Below are positions 58,427 through 64,000 of a stretch of 64,000 bases of DNA, in pieces. Within the stretch, counting starts at the first letter, position 1, and every line of letters starts with the position of its first letter. The position numbers were made by a program, and so were the translations under genes. The DNA is from Polaromonas sp. AER18D-145 (lineage in GTDB: Bacteria; Pseudomonadota; Gammaproteobacteria; Burkholderiales; Burkholderiaceae_C): positions 1-64,000 of the forward strand of contig NZ_NBZV01000026.1 in the NCBI RefSeq assembly GCF_002379095.1, given 5' to 3'. A model generated the notes under the pieces. That model ran no database searches. It saw nothing but the letters and a program-made list of their open reading frames with translations, and was not told the DNA's origin.

Positions 58427-59475
58427 GCCTGTTTCACCATGCCGATCTCGCGCGCCCAGACAGTGCCGTGCACCACCACCCCGTCTTCCACGATGATGTT
58501 GCGGGCGGTGACGGTGGTCGGCGCGTCAGGCAGGCCCACCAGCGCGCTGGCCCCGATCAGGATGTCGCTCTCGGACACCACCGGCCCCCAGGCCCGGGCA
58601 TCCTTGTAAACGTACACGCGCTTTTCGCAGGTCACGGCGCCCTGCACACTGGCGCGGTGGCCGATGCTCACCCCTTCGCGCGCCTTGATGTCGCCGATGA
58701 TGGTGGTCGCCGCCCCAATGGTCAGAAAGCCCGTCACGACCAGCGATCCGCGGTAAATGCGGGCGGGCGGCAACGCGCAGTCGCCCCGGATCAGGTAAAG
58801 CAGGGGCGTTTGCTGAACCGCGCCCGGCAAGTCGGCATAACTGGCCGGCGTCTGCTCGGCACCGGCGGGCGGCAGCACATCGCTGACGCGCGAGCCAAAT
58901 CGCAGGGCAGGCGCATGCAGGCGCTCAAACCAGGTCTCGTTCCCGAGCTCGATGGCGCTGCCAGCGGACACACGCCTGAGCGCCACACTGCGCGGACCCA
59001 TGCGCAGCACGCCGTCGGCATGGGCCCAGTCATCGACGGTGCTGTGCTCACCGAGGGCGATGTCACCGGTGGCATACAGCGCCGGAAAGGCCGATTCGGC
59101 GCCGCCTTGCAGGCTTCCCTGCACGTAGACTGGCTGGGCACTGCGCACGGGTGACGGGCTGGCAATGCTGCTGCGGGCGATCAACCGCTTGTCCGCCTTG
59201 CGCCAGTCCAGCTCGGTGCCGGCAGCCGATGACGAATCGCCGACCAACTCGAAATCCTCATACCCGGTGGGCTCGCCCAGCCCCAGCCTGGCCGATACGT
59301 CGGCGTGCAGGCGCCGGGCAAAGTGGTCAATGTCGGTGGTGTAGTTGGCCGAAATCGGCAGGGCCGCAAAGTCCGTGGGTCGCAGCCATTCGCGAAACGC
59401 GGGCACAAACGGCAGCGTCAGCAGCAGCAGGCAAATCAGCACGAATGTGGCATAGGTGGTGTAGTTTTCAGTCAT
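58423..59475 (-). CDS. Membrane-anchored bactofilin-like polymer-forming protein
   Basis: A 350-residue protein. An N-terminal membrane segment (TYATFVLICLLLLTLPFVPA) is followed by a mixed region, then a beta-helix-like C-terminal half (~235-340) with short repeated strands: RIYRGSLVVTGFLTIGAATTIIGDIKAREGVSIG and VTARNIIVEDGVVVHG. This is the bactofilin/polymer-forming pattern. It may scaffold the synthase at the inner membrane. It overlaps its neighbours by 1 and 4 bp, so all three are coupled. Confidence 0.65.
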   Translation of the reverse strand: MTENYTTYATFVLICLLLLTLPFVPAFREWLRPTDFAALPISANYTTDIDHFARRLHADVSARLGLGEPTGYEDFELVGDSSSAAGTELDWRKADKRLIARSSIASPSPVRSAQPVYVQGSLQGGAESAFPALYATGDIALGEHSTVDDWAHADGVLRMGPRSVALRRVSAGSAIELGNETWFERLHAPALRFGSRVSDVLPPAGAEQTPASYADLPGAVQQTPLLYLIRGDCALPPARIYRGSLVVTGFLTIGAATTIIGDIKAREGVSIGHRASVQGAVTCEKRVYVYKDARAWGPVVSESDILIGASALVGLPDAPTTVTARNIIVEDGVVVHGTVWAREIGMVKQA

Positions 59476-60914
59476 TATTCAGCAGCCTTGGTGCGGTAGC
59501 GGATGGTTTTGTCCCAGACCATCTCGCGTTTGAAAATTCGGTCGAGCAGCAGGCTCCAGACGGCGCCCGAAATGGCGAACAGGCTGACCAGGAAACCCAG
59601 CATGTTGAAAGGCAGCAGCCTCAGCCGCCGCCGGTTGCCATCAATCAGCACCGCCACCACAATTTCAAAAAATGCGGCGAAGTTGCCCAGCGTTCCATAA
59701 ATCATCAGCGCAAAAATGGGAATCAGCGACGACAGCAGGGAACCCGCATTGAGGAAATACAGTCCCAGCGCCAGGCACCAGCCGGCCAGCATGACCAGAG
59801 GAATGACAAATACAAACAGCAGCAGCAAACCGTCAAAGCGCTGGCCCGGTGTCAGATATGGGCTGGTGGCGAACTTCCACCAATACCGCGTCATCACCTG
59901 GTTGTGGCCCTTGGCCCAGCGCGTCACCTGCTTGATGCGCACGCTCCACTCTTCAGGCACTTCTTCATAACATTCCGAGCGGTTGGTGTACACCGTCTTC
60001 CAGCCATTGAGCATGAGCCGGAACGTGATATCGGTGTCCTCGGCCAGCGTGTCGTCATGCCAGCCGCCCACCGCCTCGACCGCCGACAGGCGCACGCCAC
60101 CGACCGTGCCACCGTACTGCGGCAGCAGGTTCAGGTTCATGCGCGCCTGCTGGTCCACCTGGTAGCCGCCCGAGCGCTCCAGGTCCAGCATGCGGGTCAG
60201 CAGGTTGGCGCCGCTGTTGACGGGCACCACACGTCCCATCACAGCGCCGATTTCCGGGTCAAAAAACGGCGCCACCAGCTGCTTGAGCAGGCCGCGGCCG
60301 GGCACGTAGTCAGCGTCAAAAATAATGGCAATGTCGCCCTCGGCAAAATGCAGGGCGTCTTTCAGGGCCGCCGACTTGCCAGCCTTGCCGGTGCTGCGGT
60401 GAAACGGTGAAATGCGCGAGGGGAAGCGCGCCACATAACTGTCGATGATCTCGCCCGTGCCGTCCTTCGACCGGTCATTGACGGGAATGATCTTGAGCCG
60501 GTCCGCCGGATAGTCGGTATTGAGAAGCGCCTCGATGCAGCCGGCGATGACTTTTTCCTCGTTGTGCGCAGCAATGAAGACGGTGATCATGGGCCAGCGC
60601 GCCACGGCAATGTCGATGTAGGGATGGCGCTGCACGCCGGTCAGCCGGTTGATCGTGAACATGAAGTGGCGCACACCGTAAATCATCATGGCCACCACGA
60701 TCAGGAAAAGCAGCGAGGCCATGACGGCGGCGACCGGGTAGTCCTTGAACGAAGGAATCAGCGCACCGGTCGCCTGGGCTTGCGCCAGGGCCGGCCCCGC
60801 CCCCATGAAGGCGGTGGCCACGAGGGCGAGCCCGACACGGCGCCGGTTCGGCCGCCAGGTGGCGTGAACAGGGCTTTCGGCGGAAAGGCCGCAAGAGGAA
60901 GGCAGCATGGGCAT
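59475..60914 (-). CDS. Family 2 glycosyltransferase, processive synthase type
   Basis: A 479-residue inner-membrane protein. After one or two N-terminal membrane segments comes a GT-A domain with FIAAHNEEKVIAGCIEAL, IIPVNDRSKDGT (UDP binding), IIFDADYVPG (DXD), LAEDTDITF (catalytic Asp) and KQVTRWAKG (the QxxRW motif of processive synthases such as cellulose, hyaluronan and poly-GlcNAc synthases). Three or four C-terminal membrane segments follow. It should polymerise and translocate a polysaccharide. wecB lies 32 bp upstream and can provide UDP-ManNAc. Confidence 0.88.
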   Translation of the reverse strand: MPMLPSSCGLSAESPVHATWRPNRRRVGLALVATAFMGAGPALAQAQATGALIPSFKDYPVAAVMASLLFLIVVAMMIYGVRHFMFTINRLTGVQRHPYIDIAVARWPMITVFIAAHNEEKVIAGCIEALLNTDYPADRLKIIPVNDRSKDGTGEIIDSYVARFPSRISPFHRSTGKAGKSAALKDALHFAEGDIAIIFDADYVPGRGLLKQLVAPFFDPEIGAVMGRVVPVNSGANLLTRMLDLERSGGYQVDQQARMNLNLLPQYGGTVGGVRLSAVEAVGGWHDDTLAEDTDITFRLMLNGWKTVYTNRSECYEEVPEEWSVRIKQVTRWAKGHNQVMTRYWWKFATSPYLTPGQRFDGLLLLFVFVIPLVMLAGWCLALGLYFLNAGSLLSSLIPIFALMIYGTLGNFAAFFEIVVAVLIDGNRRRLRLLPFNMLGFLVSLFAISGAVWSLLLDRIFKREMVWDKTIRYRTKAAE

Positions 60915-60946
60915 GGCTCCAGTCAGTCCAGTGAGAAGGGGTTCGG

Positions 60947-62062
60947 TCAGGCCAGTGCGGGGACGGTTGCGGTCGCCTCCACCAGGCTGCGCTTGAGCAC
61001 AGCCACAATCTGCGCGGAGGCCGTGCCGTCGCCAAACGGATTGCCGGCCTGCGCCATCCGCGTGTAGGCCCGGGTATCCTGTGAAAGCCGGGTGACTTCG
61101 GCGACGATCGCGCTGCGTGTCGCGCCGATCAGCAAGGCGCAGCCCGCTTCAATCGCTTCGGGCCGCTCGGTTTCATCGCGCAGCACCAGCACGGGCACGC
61201 CAAAGGTCGGGGCTTCTTCCTGCAGGCCGCCGGAGTCGGTCAGCGCCATCCACGCATCGGCCAGCGCCTGCTGCATGCCGGTGTAGTCCAGCGGCGCCGT
61301 CAGGGTCACGTTGGCGATGTCGCCCAGCAAGGCGTTGACAGGGCCCTGGATCACGGGATTGAGGTGGACCGGAAACAGCACCTGCAGGTCAGGCTGCTGG
61401 CGCGCAATGTCCGCAATGGCGTGGCAGATTTCTTCCACGTCCTTGCCCCAGTTTTCACGCCGGTGCACGGTCACCAGCAAGTGGCCGCGGCCCGTGCTCG
61501 TGCGCTTGACGCCGCGGTGGGCACAGGTCCATTGCTGGGCATCAATCACGGTGTTGCCCGTGAGGTGAATGAACTCGTCGGCAATGCCCTCGGTCTGCAG
61601 GGCCACCATCGCGCGCTGTGTGGGCGCGAAGTGAAACCGCGTCAGGCGGCTGATCATCTGCCGCAAGCCCTCTTCGGGAAACGGCCGTGCCAGGTTGTAG
61701 GTGCGCAGCCCGGCCTCCACATGCGCCAGCGGTACGCGGTTGTAGAAGGCCGCCAGCGCGCCCTGAAAAGCGCTCTCGGTGTCGCCCTGGACGATCACCA
61801 GCGACCAGTCTTGACCGGTCACCACCGCGTCGAGCTGCTGCCGGCAGCCCATGCTGAAATCCAGCAGGCTGTTCCCGCCCCGCTCCAGCGAGATGTCGGG
61901 CGTCACATCGAAACATTCGAAAATCTGGCTCGCCATGTCGCCATGCTGGCCCGTATGCAACCACTGCACGCGTGCCCAGTTCGTCGCACGCAGCGCGTGG
62001 TAGACCGGCGCCAGCTTGATGATTTCAGGGCGCGTGCCCGAGACGATGAGAATGTTTTGCAT
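60947..62062 (-). CDS. wecB: UDP-N-acetylglucosamine 2-epimerase
   Basis: 371 residues from the ATG at 62062 (MQNILIVSGTRPEIIKLAPVY). Active-site segments are present: GTRPEIIK, WLHTGQHGDM, VTVHRRENWGKDVEEI and LTDSGGLQEEAPTFG. It interconverts UDP-GlcNAc and UDP-ManNAc. With the synthase downstream, this suggests a ManNAc-type (or ManNAcA-derived) sugar in the polymer; that is inference. Confidence 0.93.
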   Translation of the reverse strand: MQNILIVSGTRPEIIKLAPVYHALRATNWARVQWLHTGQHGDMASQIFECFDVTPDISLERGGNSLLDFSMGCRQQLDAVVTGQDWSLVIVQGDTESAFQGALAAFYNRVPLAHVEAGLRTYNLARPFPEEGLRQMISRLTRFHFAPTQRAMVALQTEGIADEFIHLTGNTVIDAQQWTCAHRGVKRTSTGRGHLLVTVHRRENWGKDVEEICHAIADIARQQPDLQVLFPVHLNPVIQGPVNALLGDIANVTLTAPLDYTGMQQALADAWMALTDSGGLQEEAPTFGVPVLVLRDETERPEAIEAGCALLIGATRSAIVAEVTRLSQDTRAYTRMAQAGNPFGDGTASAQIVAVLKRSLVEATATVPALA

Positions 62063-62162
62063 GGAGGCTTTCCTGAAAAGGGGAGGAACGGCTGCGAGCC
62101 CGCACATACATGTGCAGGGGCCGAAGAAAGGAGTCGGGGTGCGCGGGCGTTTCGCCGCCGGA

Positions 62163-62456
62163 TCAGGCCAGCCGCACGCTCGCGCCATGGCCCGTCATGA
62201 CGCCGGGGGTCGACAAGTCAACAATCACGACCAGGTCGCCACCGAAACGTCCCACGCCGAGTTCGTGCATGAGTTGCTGCTCCTGCGCGGCCGAGCCCAT
62301 GCGCAAAAAACACAGGGCCTGCCGCTTGCCGGCCTGACTGGCCGCCAGGATGTCCAGCCGGGCGACGGAGCCATAACGGGAGCACAGCGAGTGAAGGGCC
62401 GGCCGCAGCGTGCCGATGTCGGGAAAGTTCTTTAGCTGGTCGAATTCGTTATGCAT
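62163..62456 (-). CDS. Small protein of unknown function at the head of the polysaccharide cluster
   Basis: A 97-residue protein (MHNEFDQLKNFPDIGTLRPAL). The pattern SVARLDILAASQAGKRQALCFLRMG, then GRFGGDLVVIVDL resembles an RRM-like alternation of strands and helices, and similar short proteins are sometimes labelled RNA-binding. I cannot confirm a family. It is 100 bp upstream of wecB and is the first gene after the divergent regulatory region. Confidence 0.6.
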   Translation of the reverse strand: MHNEFDQLKNFPDIGTLRPALHSLCSRYGSVARLDILAASQAGKRQALCFLRMGSAAQEQQLMHELGVGRFGGDLVVIVDLSTPGVMTGHGASVRLA

Positions 62457-62825
62457 GGTATTGAAATTGGGTGTTAGGGTTGAAATCAGGAATGAGGGGT
62501 CTTCTGTGTAATGAGTAATGACTTGAGTTCTTAGTCACTATAAAAAGCACTTAGAGCTGGGCGCCTGAGAGAAAGCCGTTCCTGGCTGTAGGACGCTGCC
62601 CCAGTTCCGCTGTTCGCTGTCGCACACAAGCCCCGCCAAAACAACCCCTGCTTTCGCCAGCGGCACCAGGGCGCCAAAGGAGCAGGGGCAAGCGCACGCT
62701 GGCTGCGCCGTCCTACAAGCCCGCGCGCTGGCGGACGATTTTTTTTTCAACGCACCGGCGCCTCATGGAAGAAGCCGCTTCGTTCACCGCCTGGCAAGCG
62801 GTCCACCACCTACCGGACAACCGCC
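62457..62825. promoter_or_regulatory. 369-bp divergent regulatory region of the polysaccharide cluster and response regulator
   Basis: The left part is AT-rich. It holds a tandem GTAATGA repeat (62508-62521), a TGACT/AGTCA dyad (62519-62537) and TATAAA (62539-62544), but no complete sigma70 promoter. The right part is GC-rich and structured (described separately). No gene was recognised. Confidence 0.5.
62587..62747 (+). promoter_or_regulatory. Candidate transcription attenuator with mutually exclusive hairpins
   Basis: Arm A TGTAGGACG (62587-62595) pairs perfectly with arm B CGTCCTACA (62709-62717), extended by GGC (62584-62586) with GCC (62719-62721). An inner hairpin pairs CCCCTGCT (62645-62652) with AGCAGGGG (62681-62688). 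Alternatively, CGTCC of arm B plus GCC pairs with GGCGGACG (62730-62737), which is followed directly by A and nine Ts (62739-62747). This is the layout of an antiterminator/terminator switch 78 bp before the response-regulator gene. It could also be a small RNA with its own terminator. Confidence 0.45.
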
Positions 62826-63269
62826 ATGGCACTCATCACCTACCTCGCCGAAGACAACCAGATCATTCGGGACAACCTGATCGACACCCTGGAGGAGATC
62901 GCCCATGTCAAGGTCGTGGCGCACGCGGTCACCCAGGCCGAGGCCAGCCGCTGGCTGACGCTGCATGACGGCACCTGGCACCTGGCCATCGTGGACCTTT
63001 TCCTCAAGGAGGGCAGCGGGCTGGGTGTGCTGGCCGGCTGCCGCCACCGCGAGCCCTACCAGAAGGTGGTGGTGCTGACCAACTACGCCACGCCCGAAAT
63101 CCGCCGGCGTGCGGCCGAACTCGGCGCCGACGCGGTGTTTGACAAGACAACCGAGCTGGACGCGCTGTTTGCCTACTGCGCGGAACAAACGGCCCACATC
63201 CTCACGGACGATGTGCAGGAGGCGCAGCGGGACGCCGTCGCGCAGCACGACCAGGCCACGCCCACCTGA
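62826..63269 (+). CDS. Receiver-only response regulator
   Basis: A 147-residue protein consisting of a CheY-like receiver (MALITYLAEDNQIIRDNLI). E9 and D10 form the acidic pocket, D57 in AIVDLFL is the likely phosphorylation site, VVVLTNY supplies the switch Thr, and VFDKTTE the conserved Lys. A short, charged tail has no output domain. It is encoded next to a polysaccharide cluster and a Crp/Fnr regulator. Confidence 0.85.
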   Translation: MALITYLAEDNQIIRDNLIDTLEEIAHVKVVAHAVTQAEASRWLTLHDGTWHLAIVDLFLKEGSGLGVLAGCRHREPYQKVVVLTNYATPEIRRRAAELGADAVFDKTTELDALFAYCAEQTAHILTDDVQEAQRDAVAQHDQATPT

Positions 63270-63311
63270 GGAAAACGGCGTTCGCTCCGCCGGGCAGGCC
63301 GTTCATCGGTT

Positions 63312-63327
63312 TGTACGATAGCGTACA
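63312..63327. promoter_or_regulatory. Perfect palindrome upstream of the Crp/Fnr-family gene
   Basis: TGTACG-ATAG-CGTACA is a 6-bp perfect dyad in a TTTGTACG...CGTACATACAA context, 95 bp before the start codon at 63423. It is the kind of site a Crp/Fnr homodimer could bind, suggesting autoregulation. Confidence 0.5.
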
Positions 63328-63422
63328 TACAACGCGGGTTGAACGGCCTAAACTGGAGAGCTGTCTCGAGACCTCTGCCAGAGGCGACCCTCGAAGCCAG
63401 ATACCGCTTCGGAGCTTTGTTG

Positions 63423-64000
63423 ATGGCCGTTTCCCCCGATCCCCGAAAAAACGAGTTGCTCGCGGCCTTGCCAGACGCCGATTTCCAGCGCTGGTTGCCG
63501 CAACTCGAATGGGTCGACATGCCGCTGGGCCAGGTGGTTTATGAATCGGGCAGCACCCTGAGCCATGTCTACTTTCCCACCACGGCCATCGTCTCGCTGC
63601 TGTACGTGATGGAAAACGGCGCCTCGGCGGAAATCGCCGTGGTCGGCAACGAGGGCGTGGTCGGCATCTCGCTGTTCATGGGCGGCGAATCGACGCCCAG
63701 CCGCGGCGTGGTGCAAAGCGCCGGCCAGGGCTTCCGGCTTGCGGCGCAGGTCATCAAGGAAGAATTCAAGCGTGCGCCGGTGTTGCACCTGCTGCTGCGC
63801 TACACCCAGGCGCTGATCACGCAGATGGCGCAAACGGCGGTGTGCAACCGCCACCACTCGCTGGACCAGCAGCTGTGCCGCTGGTTGCTGCTGAGCCTGG
63901 ACCGGCTGCAGGGCAACGAGCTGGTGATGACACAGGAGCTGATCGCCAACATGCTGGGCGTGCGCCGCGAAGGCGTGACCGAAGGTGCACTCAAGCTGCA
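63423..64000 (+). CDS. Crp/Fnr family transcriptional regulator (partial, runs off window)
   Basis: The first ~192 codons from the ATG at 63423 (MAVSPDPRKNELLAALPDA). A cyclic-nucleotide-binding-like beta roll (~20-120: MPLGQVVYESGSTLSHVYFPTTAIVSLLY) is followed by a helix and the start of a winged HTH (VMTQELIANMLGVRREGVTE). FNR iron-sulfur cysteines are absent. The ligand is unknown. It may regulate the neighbouring envelope genes. Confidence 0.88.
   Translation, partial: MAVSPDPRKNELLAALPDADFQRWLPQLEWVDMPLGQVVYESGSTLSHVYFPTTAIVSLLYVMENGASAEIAVVGNEGVVGISLFMGGESTPSRGVVQSAGQGFRLAAQVIKEEFKRAPVLHLLLRYTQALITQMAQTAVCNRHHSLDQQLCRWLLLSLDRLQGNELVMTQELIANMLGVRREGVTEGALKL

Overview
The window looks like chromosomal DNA from a betaproteobacterium of the order Burkholderiales, most likely family Comamonadaceae (Polaromonas/Rhodoferax-like). 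The clues are an OxyR with the two classical cysteines, a PhaM-type polyhydroxyalkanoate granule protein, a DUF3567 protein, the divergent glpD/glpK pair, and a ~55-bp interspersed repeat of a kind I associate with this family. This placement is inference from gene content; no rRNA gene is present to fix it. GC content is high except around the ribosomal block and a few promoters.

Region by region. 1-5163 (minus): a type I secretion/adhesin module, with the N-terminus of a giant RTX/VCBS adhesin (cut by the window edge), a LuxR-type regulator with a degenerate receiver, a LapC-type membrane fusion protein and a LapB-type ABC exporter. 5610-14883 (minus): terminator, initiator tRNA, then the spc and alpha ribosomal operons from rplN to rplQ with secY, infA and rpoA. 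The block starts at its own sigma70-like promoter just upstream of rplN, so it is separated from rpsQ and the S10 operon. 15038-18405: divergent glycerol catabolism genes glpD and glpK. 18468-29393: a Tat-exported phytase-like esterase, proC, ubiA, dps, oxyR, a 4-TM protein, recG, queA, tgt and an aldo/keto reductase. 29476-38279 (minus): an Ig-repeat exported protein, a coiled-coil zinc-ribbon membrane protein, an LplT-PlsC fusion, a FIST sensor, a glutathione transferase, PhaM and an enoyl-CoA hydratase.

38414-52128: a DksA/TraR-like zinc finger protein with a small release-factor-like protein, VOC and MarC proteins, a fumarylacetoacetate-hydrolase family enzyme facing an IclR regulator, DUF3108 and DUF3567 proteins, an AbrB-type membrane protein, a ChaN lipoprotein, an omega-aminotransferase, purU, a LysR regulator, a GlcD-type FAD oxidase and a CidA/CidB (LrgA/LrgB) pair. 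52247-54685: a biotinyl-carboxyltransferase fusion and a bactofilin. 55684-62456 (minus): a compact, partly translationally coupled gene set combining a processive-looking GT2 glycosyltransferase, a UDP-GlcNAc 2-epimerase, a membrane-anchored bactofilin-like protein, a lipoprotein with glycosidase-like character, a YaiO-type outer-membrane barrel and a polytopic membrane protein. I read it as an unassigned synthase-dependent exopolysaccharide system. It is separated by a structured intergenic region from a receiver-only response regulator and a Crp/Fnr-family regulator (partial at the right edge).

The most notable non-genic signals are seven copies of one interspersed repeat with fixed internal spacing (two inside genes), a REP-type palindrome inserted in frame in recG, a duplicated start of oxyR that creates a coupled 46-codon leader ORF, and mutually exclusive RNA hairpins ending in a T9 tract upstream of the response regulator.
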